A stretch of 35,336 nucleotides of DNA. Origin: M0108 sp044228795. Its GTDB lineage: Bacteria; Pseudomonadota; Gammaproteobacteria; Chromatiales; Chromatiaceae. The notes beneath the pieces were generated by a model. That model was not told the DNA's origin and ran no database searches. It saw only the letters and a program-made list of their open reading frames with translations. The translations under genes were made by a program, and so were the position numbers. The stretch covers positions 1 to 35,336 of the forward strand of contig JBGAUE010000037.1 of assembly GCA_044228795.1 (NCBI GenBank). The letters run 5' to 3'. This document shows, piece after piece, positions 16,853-25,773 of this stretch. Numbering within the stretch: position 1 is the stretch's first letter; every line of letters begins with the position of its first letter.

Positions 16853-18520
16853 ATGAGCAACGAGATAGAGGTTCGCGCCCCCGCGATCGGCGGACGGGTT
16901 GCCGTCGTCGAGGTACTGGTCGCCACTGGAGATAAGGTGCTGAGGAATCAAGCCATCCTCACCTTGCAGGGTGACAAGGGGGCGGTCGGGATCGTCGCAC
17001 CCGCGTCGGGTACTCTCGCAGAGATCCGGGTCAAGGTAGGCGACGGGGTGGCGGAGGGCGATCTCCTCCTGGTACTAAACGCCGAGACGGCGGGCGAGGC
17101 CGCCGTCACCGAGATCGCTACCGAGGTGGTTGTGCTGGGCGCAGGACCTGGCGGCTACACGGCGGCCTTCCGTGCCGCCGATCTGGGGAAACAGGTGGTT
17201 CTGGTCGAACGCTACCCGAGCCTGGGCGGCGTCTGCCTCAATGTCGGCTGCATCCCCTCCAAGGCGCTGCTCCATGCCGCCCAGATTATCAACGAGGCGG
17301 CGGAGCTGGTTCACCTGGGCGTCCGTTTCGGCGAGCCGGACATCGATCTGGATAAGCTGCGGGCGGGCAAGGACCAGGTGGTACAAAAGCTGACGGGTGG
17401 GCTGGCAGGTCTTGCCAAGGTGCGTAACGTCCAGGTCATCCAGGGCAGCGGGCGCTTCGAGGCCCCGAACCGTCTCGCCGTCGAGACTCGCGAGGGGCGC
17501 GTGCGGATCAGCTTTGATCAGGCCATCATCGCCTGTGGCTCAACGCCGGTGAAGATCCCCGGCTTCCCCCACGAGGATCCGCGGGTCATGGATTCCACCG
17601 ATGCCCTGACCTTGCCGGACATTCCCGCCCGCATGCTCGTCGTCGGGGGCGGCATCATCGGTCTGGAGATGGCGACTGTCTATCAAGCACTGGGCTCGCG
17701 TATCGACATTGTGGAACTTCAGGACCAGCTCATCCCGGGCTGTGACAAGGACCTGGTCAAGCCTCTGGCAAAGGTCATCAACAAGCGTTACGACCGCATC
17801 ATGCTCGGCACCCAGGTCACCGCCATGAGCGCCACCTCCGAGGGCATCAAGGTCTGCTTCGAGGGTCCGGATGCGCCGGCCGAGGATGTTTACGATCGGG
17901 TCCTGGTGGCGGTGGGTCGCCGGCCCAACGGCAAGCTCGTTGGGGCCGAGGCGGCGGGGGTGACCGTGGACGAGCGGGGCTTCATCCCGGTGGATCGGCA
18001 CATGCGTACCAATGTCCCCAACATCTTTGCCATCGGCGATGTGGTGGGCAATCCCATGCTGGCCCACAAGGCCACCCACGAGGCCAAGGTCGCTGCCGAG
18101 GTCATCGCCGGCCTACCGGCCCTGTTCGATCCACTGACCATCCCTTCGGTGGCCTACACGGACCCGGAGGTGGCTTGGATGGGCCTGACGGAAAACGAGG
18201 CCAAGGCCAAGGGTATCGCCTATGAAAAGGGGGTCTTCCCCTGGGCCGCCAGCGGTCGCGCCCTGGGCATCGGTCGCGACGAGGGTCTGACCAAGCTCCT
18301 CTTCGACCCTGCCACCAAGCGCATCCTGGGCGCTGGTATCGTGGGACCCAATGCGGGTGAACTCATTGGCGAGACCGTCCTGGCCCTGGAGATGGGCGCG
18401 GACTACGAAGATATTGGCCTGACCATCCATCCCCATCCGACGCTGAATGAGACCATCTGTTTGGCGGCGGAGGTGGCCCATGGCTCCATAACCGACCTGC
18501 CGCCGCCACGCCGGCGCTAG
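16853..18520 (+). CDS. lpdA: Dihydrolipoyl dehydrogenase with N-terminal lipoyl domain
   Basis: FAD flavoenzyme (E3) that reoxidises dihydrolipoamide of 2-oxoacid dehydrogenase complexes with NAD+. ATG 16853 is chosen: a GAGG precedes it, and the lipoyl domain MSNEIEVRAPAIGG starts there. The protein has 555 residues. The lipoyl domain (about 1-78) has the acceptor Lys42 in GDKGAVG, where DKA is usual. The E3 part follows with GAGPGGYTAAF, the redox disulfide Cys128/Cys133 in GGVCLNVGCIPSKA, the NAD-binding VVGGGIIGLEMA, and the C-terminal His528/Glu533 dyad in HPTLNE. aceE/aceF or other complex genes are not adjacent, so its partner complex is encoded elsewhere. Confidence 0.94.
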   Translation: MSNEIEVRAPAIGGRVAVVEVLVATGDKVLRNQAILTLQGDKGAVGIVAPASGTLAEIRVKVGDGVAEGDLLLVLNAETAGEAAVTEIATEVVVLGAGPGGYTAAFRAADLGKQVVLVERYPSLGGVCLNVGCIPSKALLHAAQIINEAAELVHLGVRFGEPDIDLDKLRAGKDQVVQKLTGGLAGLAKVRNVQVIQGSGRFEAPNRLAVETREGRVRISFDQAIIACGSTPVKIPGFPHEDPRVMDSTDALTLPDIPARMLVVGGGIIGLEMATVYQALGSRIDIVELQDQLIPGCDKDLVKPLAKVINKRYDRIMLGTQVTAMSATSEGIKVCFEGPDAPAEDVYDRVLVAVGRRPNGKLVGAEAAGVTVDERGFIPVDRHMRTNVPNIFAIGDVVGNPMLAHKATHEAKVAAEVIAGLPALFDPLTIPSVAYTDPEVAWMGLTENEAKAKGIAYEKGVFPWAASGRALGIGRDEGLTKLLFDPATKRILGAGIVGPNAGELIGETVLALEMGADYEDIGLTIHPHPTLNETICLAAEVAHGSITDLPPPRRR

Positions 18521-18579
18521 GCAGAACAGGCGGGATGAGGTCTTGAATGGGACACCGGGAACCCGGGGCGGGATGAGTG

Positions 18580-19116
18580 ATGCGGCCCCTGACTCTGGTC
18601 GGAAGTCTGGTTGGTCTGGCCGGCGTCGTGGCGGCGAGTACCCACCTGGCGCGCTTGCCGGAGGGGCCGGCGGCCCCGGCGACCCCAGCTCATGGCCGGC
18701 CCCCAATCGAGACCTTTCCGGCGGAGATGCGGGTGGGCATACCGCCCGCGCCCGAGACGGCCTTGCCCTTCCCGCCGGTCGGTGCGAGTAAGGGTCAGGC
18801 CTTAGATCCGGCCTTTTTCTCGCCCGAGCACCTGCTGAATCTGGGATTTTCCTTCATCGTCGGCCTGGCGGTGGGTTTCGCCTTTAAGATCGCCTTCAAG
18901 ATTGCGCTGGTGGGGGGCGGTCTGCTGCTGATCGCCCTGTTTGGCCTGCAGCATGCCGGCCTCATCGGCATCAACTGGACCGGTATGGAGGTGGGTTACG
19001 ATAGTTTCGCGGCCTGGTTCGGGGCCTACGTGGGCGCTCTCAAGGAATTCATGTCCAACAATCTCTCCAACGCCGCCTCCTTCACCGCCGGGATACTGCT
19101 GGGTCTCAAGATTTGA
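18580..19116 (+). CDS. FUN14-family membrane protein
   Basis: Bacterial homologue of the FUN14 family; the bacterial function is unknown. From ATG 18580 (178 residues; a GTG sits one codon earlier at 18577, with GGGAT upstream). A first hydrophobic stretch (about 5-20) is followed by a Pro/Ala-rich stretch (about 28-70). The FUN14 core (about 85-178) has GFSFIVGLAVGFAFKIAFK, a glycine-rich GGGLLLIALFGLQ helix, GINW, and the terminal SFTAGILLGLKI helix typical of the family. It lies between lpdA and pbpC on the same strand with gaps of about 60 bp, so co-transcription is possible. Confidence 0.8.
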   Translation: MRPLTLVGSLVGLAGVVAASTHLARLPEGPAAPATPAHGRPPIETFPAEMRVGIPPAPETALPFPPVGASKGQALDPAFFSPEHLLNLGFSFIVGLAVGFAFKIAFKIALVGGGLLLIALFGLQHAGLIGINWTGMEVGYDSFAAWFGAYVGALKEFMSNNLSNAASFTAGILLGLKI

Positions 19117-19172
19117 TGCGGCGCTCAGGACGACCCAGGTGGCTGCGATCCAGGTAATTGCATGAGCGTGCC

Positions 19173-21281
19173 ATGATGAGGTTGCGAAGGCTTGCTGGCC
19201 CAAGTCGCTTGCTGTTGATCGGCCTCGGGGTTGCGTTCCTGGCCGGGGTTACCCTCTATGTCACCCTCAAGTTCCTGACTGGAGGCGTTGAGCCCCAGTT
19301 GGCAGGCGTGCCCACCTCACCCCTGGTTCTGGATCGTCACGGCCGCTTGTTGCGGGCCTTTACGGTCGCCGATGGCCGCTGGCGCCTGCCAGTAACCCTG
19401 GCGGAGGTGGACCCCCTCTTCATCCGGATGTTGTTGGCCTGCGAGGACCGGCGTTTCCACGACCATGCCGGCGTCGATGTCCTCGCCCTGGGCAGGGCAG
19501 CCCTGCAGTGGGCCGCCAACGGTCGCATCGTTTCCGGTGCCTCGACCCTGACCATGCAGGTGGCGCGCCTGCTGGACGGCCAACCGACCCGGGGCCTGGC
19601 GGGCAAGACCCGGCAAATGCTCACCGCCCTGGTCTTGGAACGGCGGCTGGACAAGGCTTCCATCCTCGAGCACTATCTGCTTCTTGCACCCTATGGTGGC
19701 AATCTCGAGGGTATTCGCGCCGCCACCCTGGCCTGGTTTGGCAAGGAACCCGGGCGCTTGACCCCGGCCCAGGCAGCCCTGCTGGTGGCCTTGCCCCAGG
19801 CGCCCGAGGCGCGGCGTCCGGATCGGGATCCGGCCGCGGCCCGGCGGGCGCGCGACCGGGTGCTGGCGCGGGCCGTCGCCGCGGGTATCCTCGCCAGCGA
19901 CGAGGCCGAGGCGGCGCAGCGGGAGCCCGTGCCCAGCCGGCGTCGCCCCTTCCCCATCTTGGCCCCCCACGCCACCCAGCGGGCGCGGGTGGCGCATCCC
20001 GAGTTGGGGGTGCAACGGCTAACCCTGGATGCGGACCTCCAGGCCAGGCTCGAGGCGCTGGCTGCCGAGCGTGCCCTGGCCATGGGCGAGCGCCTGTCCC
20101 TGGCCCTGCTGGTCGCGGATCACGGCACCGGCGAAGTTCTGGCCTCCGTTGGTTCCGCGGACCTGCTGGCGGGGGACCGCGAGGGTTTCATCGACATGAC
20201 ACGGGCGGTGCGCTCGCCGGGATCTACCCTCAAGCCGCTCATCTACGGCCTGGCCTTCGAGGCTGGCATTGGTCATCCGGAGAGCCTGATCGAGGACAGG
20301 CCCGCGGGCTTTGGGCGCTATGTCCCGGCCAATTTCGACCGCGACTACCAGGGCACGGTGACCCTGCGCCGTGCCCTCCAGCTCTCCCTCAACATCCCGG
20401 CCGTCAAGCTCCTGGAGGCGGTAGGACCGGCGCGCCTGGTGGCCCGGCTGAAGCGGGCCGGGGCCCGGCTCGAGCTTCCGGACCTGTCGCCACCCGGGCT
20501 CGCTATCGGCCTGGGCGGGGTGGGGCTGCGCCTCACGGACCTGGTGGCCCTTTATGGGGCCATCGCCCGGGGCGGGCGGGCTCTGAGGCTGGTCGAGAAC
20601 CTGTCGGCGCCTTCGGAATCGATCCCAATGGGGACCCAGGTCTTCCAGGACTTGCCCAACCCGCAGCGGGTGTTGGAGGAGGGCGCTGCCTGGCAGGTCG
20701 GCAATATCCTGGCCGGGGTACCGCCACCCGCAGCCGCTAGCACCGCTGGACTGGCTTTTAAGACGGGCACCTCTTACGGCTATCGGGATGCCTGGGCCCT
20801 GGGTTTCGACGGCCGGCATGTGATTGGCGTCTGGGCCGGCCGCCCGGATGGCGCCCCCGTGCCCGGACTCACCGGCATTAGCGCGGCCGCCCCCCTGCTC
20901 ATCGATGCCTTTGCCCGCCTGGGCCCACGTCAGCCCCTGCCCCCGCCCCCGCCGGGGGTCTTGCAAACGACTACCGCCAAGCTGCCCCCACCCCTGCGAC
21001 AGGTCGGCGGTTCGGCCGCGACCTCGGGCCCGCGCATCGCCTTTCCCCCCGCGGGTTCCCGCCTCGCCCTGGCGCCCGGTGGCGAGGCGGAGCTGACCCT
21101 GAAGGTGCGCGACGGCCAGCCACCCTTTACCTGGTTCGCTGATGGCGCCCCCATCGCCCGGGAGCCCTATGCCCGGGCCACCCGCTGGCACCCTGCCGGA
21201 CCCGGCTACACCACCCTCGCCGTGGTCGATGCCGAGGGTCGGTCCAGCAGGGTTCGGGTCTTTCTGGAGCCCGGGCCCTGA
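19173..21281 (+). CDS. pbpC: Penicillin-binding protein 1C (bifunctional glycosyltransferase/transpeptidase)
   Basis: Class A PBP of the PbpC type, an inner-membrane enzyme facing the periplasm. ATG 19173 (702 residues) is preferred to an in-frame TTG at 19158. A membrane anchor (about 13-35) is followed by the GT51 glycosyltransferase domain, with the catalytic Glu91 in CEDRRFHDH and GASTLTMQVARLL. The transpeptidase domain has Ser351-x-x-Lys354 (STLK), SLN (405-407) and KTG (529-531, FKTGTSYGYRDAW). The C-terminal BiPBP_C domain (about 615-700) identifies PBP1C rather than 1A or 1B. It is somewhat shorter than E. coli PBP1C (about 770). All catalytic residues are present. No alpha-2-macroglobulin gene, a frequent neighbour of pbpC, is seen. 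Confidence 0.93.
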   Translation: MMRLRRLAGPSRLLLIGLGVAFLAGVTLYVTLKFLTGGVEPQLAGVPTSPLVLDRHGRLLRAFTVADGRWRLPVTLAEVDPLFIRMLLACEDRRFHDHAGVDVLALGRAALQWAANGRIVSGASTLTMQVARLLDGQPTRGLAGKTRQMLTALVLERRLDKASILEHYLLLAPYGGNLEGIRAATLAWFGKEPGRLTPAQAALLVALPQAPEARRPDRDPAAARRARDRVLARAVAAGILASDEAEAAQREPVPSRRRPFPILAPHATQRARVAHPELGVQRLTLDADLQARLEALAAERALAMGERLSLALLVADHGTGEVLASVGSADLLAGDREGFIDMTRAVRSPGSTLKPLIYGLAFEAGIGHPESLIEDRPAGFGRYVPANFDRDYQGTVTLRRALQLSLNIPAVKLLEAVGPARLVARLKRAGARLELPDLSPPGLAIGLGGVGLRLTDLVALYGAIARGGRALRLVENLSAPSESIPMGTQVFQDLPNPQRVLEEGAAWQVGNILAGVPPPAAASTAGLAFKTGTSYGYRDAWALGFDGRHVIGVWAGRPDGAPVPGLTGISAAAPLLIDAFARLGPRQPLPPPPPGVLQTTTAKLPPPLRQVGGSAATSGPRIAFPPAGSRLALAPGGEAELTLKVRDGQPPFTWFADGAPIAREPYARATRWHPAGPGYTTLAVVDAEGRSSRVRVFLEPGP

Positions 21282-21359
21282 GTGCAATCGCGGGTCCACC
21301 GTGTCAAACTGACATCTTCCCCGGCACCTAACCTGCCAGCCTCTCAGCCCCGAGCCTCG

Positions 21360-22424
21360 ATGCCCGCCTCCGTACCCCTCCCCGATCGTCTCATCAGTCC
21401 CGATCCGGCCCCGGAGGACAATGCGCTCGATAGGGTCATCCGCCCGCGGAAGCTGGCGGATTATGTGGGCCAGCCGGCGGTACGGGAGCAGATGGAAATC
21501 TTTATCCACGCCGCCCGCCACCGCCGTGAGACCCTGGACCATGTCCTCATCTTCGGCCCGCCCGGCCTGGGCAAGACCACCCTGGCCCACATCATCGCCC
21601 ATGAAATGGCGGTCGGTCTGCGCCAGACCTCGGGCCCGGTGCTGGAGAAGCCCGGGGACCTGGCGGCCCTCCTCACCAATCTGGAGCCGGGGGACGTCCT
21701 CTTCGTGGACGAGATTCACCGCCTGAGCCCGGTGATGGAGGAGGTTCTCTATCCGGCGCTGGAGGACTTCCAGCTGGACATCATGATCGGGGAGGGGCCG
21801 GCGGCTCGCTCCATTAAGCTTGACCTGCCGCCCTTCACCCTGGTCGGAGCCACCACCCGCGCGGGCCTCCTGACCTCGCCCTTACGGGATCGCTTTGGCA
21901 TTGTTCAGCGTCTGGAGTTCTATTCGGCGGAGGATCTGGCCCATATCGTCGCCCGCTCGGCTCGTATCCTCGGCATCGAGACCGAGGAGGCCGGTGCCGC
22001 TGAGATCGCCCGCCGCTCTCGGGGCACGCCGCGCATCGCCAATCGCCTGCTGCGGCGGGTGAGGGACTTTGCCCAGGTCAAGGCTGACGGCCGCATCACC
22101 GCCGCGGTGGCGGATGGCGCCCTGTCCCTACTCAAGGTGGATACCCTGGGCTTCGACCACATGGACCGCCGCCTGCTGGCGGCCGTTATCGAGAAATTCG
22201 ATGGGGGTCCCGTGGGTGTCGAAAGCCTGGCCGCCGCTATTGGGGAGGAGCGGGGTACCATCGAGGACGTTCTGGAACCCTTCCTCATCCAGCAGGGCTA
22301 TCTGATGCGCACCCCGCGCGGACGCATGGCGACCCAGACCGCCTACCTGCATCTGGGTATCCGGCCGCCGCGCCCAGCCGCTACCCAGGGTGGTCCATTG
22401 GGGGATTTGTTTGGCGAGATTTGA
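21360..22424 (+). CDS. ruvB: Holliday junction branch migration ATPase RuvB
   Basis: AAA+ motor that drives RuvA-bound Holliday junctions during recombination repair. ATG 21360 gives 354 residues, slightly longer than typical. A GTG at 21282, one base after the pbpC stop region, would add 26 residues of unconserved sequence, so the ATG is preferred although its ribosome-binding site is weak. Motifs: Walker A GPPGLGKT (66-73), Walker B FVDEIHRL (Asp117-Glu118), sensor GATTRAGLL, the arginine-finger region SPLRDRFGI, and a C-terminal winged helix with the RTPRGR motif. ruvC and ruvA, usually immediately upstream, are replaced here by pbpC. Confidence 0.95.
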   Translation: MPASVPLPDRLISPDPAPEDNALDRVIRPRKLADYVGQPAVREQMEIFIHAARHRRETLDHVLIFGPPGLGKTTLAHIIAHEMAVGLRQTSGPVLEKPGDLAALLTNLEPGDVLFVDEIHRLSPVMEEVLYPALEDFQLDIMIGEGPAARSIKLDLPPFTLVGATTRAGLLTSPLRDRFGIVQRLEFYSAEDLAHIVARSARILGIETEEAGAAEIARRSRGTPRIANRLLRRVRDFAQVKADGRITAAVADGALSLLKVDTLGFDHMDRRLLAAVIEKFDGGPVGVESLAAAIGEERGTIEDVLEPFLIQQGYLMRTPRGRMATQTAYLHLGIRPPRPAATQGGPLGDLFGEI

Positions 22425-22771
22425 CAATAGGCTTGGATCGGTTCCTTCAGCCTGACTCGGCGCCTGCGGCACCGAATGTACGTGCGGGCGAAGTTGGGCT
22501 AGATGCAATGAAGGCACAGCTCCATACAGCCGGACTGGGCCTTGAAGCCAAGGCTGATCGGTAACGACGAACTCGCGGCTGGCTGATCGAGGTGGTTGAA
22601 AACGAAGGGTCATCCTGGCCGAGTGCCATGCATAGGCTTTCAGATGGGATTCTGAAGGGATCCGCCGGTCGAATGACCGGTCTGGGGGATGCACGAACGG
22701 CAGGAACTAGCCGCGAGGTGCCTGCCACAAGCCCCATCAGGTCAATCCGGTTTTCAATTCTGCCCGCTACC
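22425..22771. other. 347-bp region with no recognisable gene
   Basis: Between the ends of ruvB and the convergent MFS gene. Short frames such as 22592-22800 on the plus strand continue antisense into the MFS gene and match no family I know. I see no clear hairpin terminator. It may be decayed sequence that came with the MFS gene. Confidence 0.4.
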
Positions 22772-24085
22772 TCATGGTTGCCGCTTAGGAACCCCTTCCA
22801 GGCCCGTACGCCACCGGCCATTGTCTGTGCCGTCCTGATCAGGTCCGGCCTGCTGGTCGCCTCCGGCGGATGGGATACCCGGCTTCGCCATGCGCAGGTC
22901 GGGCAGGAAAACCGCCAGCATGCCGATCAGCGGCAGGAAGGAGCAGAGCTTGTACATTGCCTCGATGCCCCAACGGTCGGCCAGTTGCCCGAGCACGGCG
23001 GCGCCGATGCCGGCCAGGCCGAAGGCCAGCCCGAAGAACAGGCCAGAGATGGTGCCCACCCGGCCGGGAATCAGTTCCTGCGCGTATACCACCATGGCCG
23101 GGAAGGCCGACGCCAGCATGAAGCCGATGGCCAGCGTTAGCAGGGCCGAGGTGCCCAGGCCCACGTAGGGCAGCATCAGGGTGAACGGCGCCACGCCGAG
23201 GATCGATAGCCAGATCACCCGCTTGCGTCCTATGCGGTCACCGAGCGGCCCGCCGAGCAGGGTGCCCATGGCTACCGCGAACAGGAAGATGAACAGATGG
23301 TACTGCGCCTCGCGGGTGCCGATACCGTAGTGCTGCATGAGGAAGAAGATCAGGTAGCTGCCGATGCTTGCCAGATAGAAGAACTTGGAGAACATCAACG
23401 CCAGCAGCACGGATAGGGTGGATAGCACCTGCCGCCGGGGCAAGGAGTGCAGCCTGGGCGCTGCCGCCTTTTTCGGCTGGCGGTGCTGGTTTCGATACCA
23501 GAAGCCGACGCCGGTCAGCACCATCATGGCTAGCAGCGCGAACAGCGAAAACAGGGCGATGCTGCACTGGCCATGCGGCAGCACGATCCAGGCCGCGAGG
23601 AGTGGACCGAAGGCCGCACCGGCATTGCCGCCGACCTGGAAGATCGACTGCGCCAGGCCGTGCCGCCCACCCGAGGCCATGCGTGCCACCCGCGAGGCCT
23701 CTGGGTGGAACACCGCCGAGCCGGTGCCGACCAGCGCCGCCGCTAACAGCAGCATCGGAAAACTCGAAACCTGCGACAGGGCCAGCAGCCCGATCAGCGT
23801 GCAGCCCATGCCCAGTGCCAGCGAAAACGGCTTGGGATGACGGTCGGTGTAATAGCCCACCAGCGGCTGCAATAGTGAGGCCGTGAACTGGAACGACAGC
23901 GTGATCAGGCCAATCTGCGCGAAGGAAAGTTGGAAGCCGCTCTTGAACAGCGGATAGATGGCCAGCATCAGCGACTGCATGGTGTCGTTGAGGAAATGCG
24001 AAAAGCTGATCGCGCCCAGCACATTGAAGGCGGTGCGCTCGGCAGGGGTGTGCTGGGTGGCGGAATGGGTGGAGGCGAGTGACAT
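22772..24085 (-). CDS. MFS transporter, fosmidomycin-resistance (Fsr) type
   Basis: Twelve-helix major facilitator exporter of the inner membrane. The sequence resembles E. coli Fsr: a short cytoplasmic N-terminus, then LGAISFSHFLNDTMQSLMLAIYPLFK in the first helix, GYYTDRHPKP as the loop 2-3 motif, GTGSAVFHPEASRVARMASGGRHG, and GGPLGDRIGRKRVIW as the second-half loop motif. ATG 24085 (437 residues) is chosen because the family N-terminus follows it; the open frame continues upstream to 24271 without resemblance. The last 40 or so residues are a hydrophilic tail beyond the usual family end (about 406 residues), possibly read-through into foreign sequence. The substrate is unknown; Fsr expels fosmidomycin. 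Confidence 0.83.
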   Translation of the reverse strand: MSLASTHSATQHTPAERTAFNVLGAISFSHFLNDTMQSLMLAIYPLFKSGFQLSFAQIGLITLSFQFTASLLQPLVGYYTDRHPKPFSLALGMGCTLIGLLALSQVSSFPMLLLAAALVGTGSAVFHPEASRVARMASGGRHGLAQSIFQVGGNAGAAFGPLLAAWIVLPHGQCSIALFSLFALLAMMVLTGVGFWYRNQHRQPKKAAAPRLHSLPRRQVLSTLSVLLALMFSKFFYLASIGSYLIFFLMQHYGIGTREAQYHLFIFLFAVAMGTLLGGPLGDRIGRKRVIWLSILGVAPFTLMLPYVGLGTSALLTLAIGFMLASAFPAMVVYAQELIPGRVGTISGLFFGLAFGLAGIGAAVLGQLADRWGIEAMYKLCSFLPLIGMLAVFLPDLRMAKPGIPSAGGDQQAGPDQDGTDNGRWRTGLEGVPKRQP

Positions 24086-24385
24086 GTGTCGTGACGTGCC
24101 GGAGGTTTTCAGGGCCACCCCTGGTGTTATGGGTGGGGAGGTGCCCTGCATCAGGAATTTCCGGATGATGCTACGCGAACGGCGACCGCCTGAGTAGAGC
24201 GGACATCGGAATGGCCGGATTGCGGAAGTGACGTCAGCCAGGTCCAGGCCGGGAACAGCCAGGGCTAACATTGGACCCTGCGTTGTGCCCAGAGCGCCGC
24301 AAGCGCCGTTTCACACTGGATTCCACCCGCTGCTGACGCGCTGCCCTTGTCATTCCCGTCCGGAAAAAAGCATACACCTGGACCT
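24086..24385. other. 300-bp region between the MFS gene and the second L,D-transpeptidase
   Basis: Both flanking genes read on the minus strand. No gene is recognisable. A dyad near 24112-24133 (CCACC with GGTGG) precedes the MFS start. On the minus strand a run of six T follows the transpeptidase stop by about 18 bases, without a convincing stem before it. Confidence 0.35.
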
Positions 24386-24961
24386 TCAAAACAGTGGGAA
24401 GGGGTACTCATCCCCAAAGGGGTTCGCGGGCCGCGCCCGCCCCGCACGCTTGATGAGGACCGGATCTCCGACCTTGGCTCGACTGAAGAGCAGCTTGGCA
24501 TCCTCGTATTTCAGCCGCACGCAGCCGTGGGAGTCGGCGTGACCCGGTAGCCAGCCCTCGTGGATGAAGTAAGGCCCATAAAATTGCAGGGAATAGGGCA
24601 TGGGGGTGTTCTGGTCGAAGAAATTGGTGTACTTGCCAGAGCGTTTGTCCTCCTCCTTGGACAGGACGCGAAATTCCCCTGCGGGTGTCGGGTGCTCGGC
24701 GGAGCCGGAGGAGATGGACCCGCTGGCGAAGACCCGGCCATCCTCGCGATATTCGTAGGTCTGGGAGTCGAGAAAGATGGTGATGGCACGCTGCTGGGCC
24801 GGGGGGATGGCGTACCGCGGATCTTCCGGCGGCTGGAAACGCCCCGTTGAGGTGCTGTCCGGGTCTGGCTGGGCCTCCCGGATCTCCTCTTGATAAGCAC
24901 AGCCGACGCCTGCCAGGGAACTGGCAAGGAGGGTGGCAAGGGCAAGGCGAATGTTTGACAT
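24386..24961 (-). CDS. Small exported L,D-transpeptidase (YkuD domain)
   Basis: Second L,D-transpeptidase of the window, 191 residues from ATG 24961, with AGAGGAAA just upstream. The N-terminal signal (MSNIRLALATLLASSLAGVG) ends at Cys21, a weak lipobox because the -3 residue is Gly, so it is a lipoprotein or a periplasmic protein. After a Pro-rich linker, the YkuD domain (about 58-165) holds TPAGEFRV, YFIHEG with His134, and the catalytic SHGCVRL with His145 and Cys147. It differs clearly from the ErfK/YbiS-like enzyme at 15428 and has no LysM-like part. The substrate, peptide crosslink or protein attachment, is not decided by the sequence. Confidence 0.87.
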   Translation of the reverse strand: MSNIRLALATLLASSLAGVGCAYQEEIREAQPDPDSTSTGRFQPPEDPRYAIPPAQQRAITIFLDSQTYEYREDGRVFASGSISSGSAEHPTPAGEFRVLSKEEDKRSGKYTNFFDQNTPMPYSLQFYGPYFIHEGWLPGHADSHGCVRLKYEDAKLLFSRAKVGDPVLIKRAGRARPANPFGDEYPFPLF

Positions 24962-25326
24962 TTTCCTCTCTCGATCCGTTGCCCAAGCATGGCCCATGAC
25001 GTGGTCCGATGCAACCAGAAGCCTTGTCTAATGGAAGATGAGCCTGAAGGAGAGGTCGCGTTTCCAGCCAGAGTTAAACCTTTTGGGGGCTGGTGAGGGC
25101 ATCATGCGAGGATGATCGTGCTGCTGCAGATCCAGGGGCCCAAAACCCCTGACGAACTAAGGGGCTTCCTGGCGGGCAGTCTGGCGGTCGAGTTTCACAC
25201 GACGAACTGTGCGGTGGCCTACAGCTTCTCTTGCAGAATCTGAGCCGCTTCGCATCAGTGAGTACGACCTCCTGCCGGTCCTGGCGGATCTTGGGTCCAT
25301 TGCCAATGCCTCCTTCATCGGTGGGA
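24962..25326. other. 365-bp region with possible decayed coding sequence
   Basis: No intact gene. A 43-codon frame at 25112-25243 (plus strand, starting MIVLLQIQGPKTPDEL) is followed in another phase, from about 25228 into the nudix gene's 3' end, by residues like SEYDLLPVLADLGSIANASF. Together they read like one gene broken by a frameshift, but I do not recognise the family. Confidence 0.3.
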
Positions 25327-25773
25327 TCAGCGCAGGCCCAGTTGCTCGGCCAGTAATTGAGCCTTGAGGATTAGGCCAATCTCAATAGCTACGCTGGAAG
25401 GGCGGTTGAGGTCTTTAGGGAGCTCATGGGGATCGAACCAATGATAGTTGGTATGTTCCGGGCCCAGCCTCGGGGTTATTTCCTGCTCCGTAAGCAACAA
25501 GAAGTAGTGTAATTCCCGTAGGCCCACGGCGTAGCCCAAGGTGCTCATACCCACTTCCCCCAGGGGGCGGATATGCCGGTCATGGGGGGTAAGGCCGGTT
25601 TCTTCCGCCAGTTCTCGCAGCACCGCCGCCCGAGGGGATTCGCCGGGGTCCAGGTGGCCACCGAAGAAATCCCAAAGTCCGGCCTTGCGGACCAGGGTAC
25701 TACGCTTGCCGAGCAGAAATTTGCCAGTCTTATAGCAGTAGACCAACATCCAGGCGCCTGGCTCTATATTCAC
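25327..25773 (-). CDS. Nudix hydrolase
   Basis: Enzyme of 148 residues hydrolysing a nucleoside diphosphate linked to another group; the substrate is unknown. The complete Nudix box G-x5-E-x7-REU-x-EE-x-GU spans residues 39-61 (Gly39, Glu45, Arg53-Glu54, Glu57-Glu58, Gly60) within the usual alpha/beta fold. The start is GTG 25773 with a GAGAAG some 7 bases upstream; no ATG lies close. It is a single-domain protein without zinc ribbon or extra motif. It stands alone, 317 bp from the divergent ubiU, with the decayed region on its 3' side. Confidence 0.87.
   Translation of the reverse strand: MNIEPGAWMLVYCYKTGKFLLGKRSTLVRKAGLWDFFGGHLDPGESPRAAVLRELAEETGLTPHDRHIRPLGEVGMSTLGYAVGLRELHYFLLLTEQEITPRLGPEHTNYHWFDPHELPKDLNRPSSVAIEIGLILKAQLLAEQLGLR

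Noticed and set aside
20019..21719. Minus-strand open frame of 566 codons across pbpC and ruvB
   Set aside because: Antisense shadow of two well-identified genes, with Gly/Arg/Gln-rich low-complexity translation.
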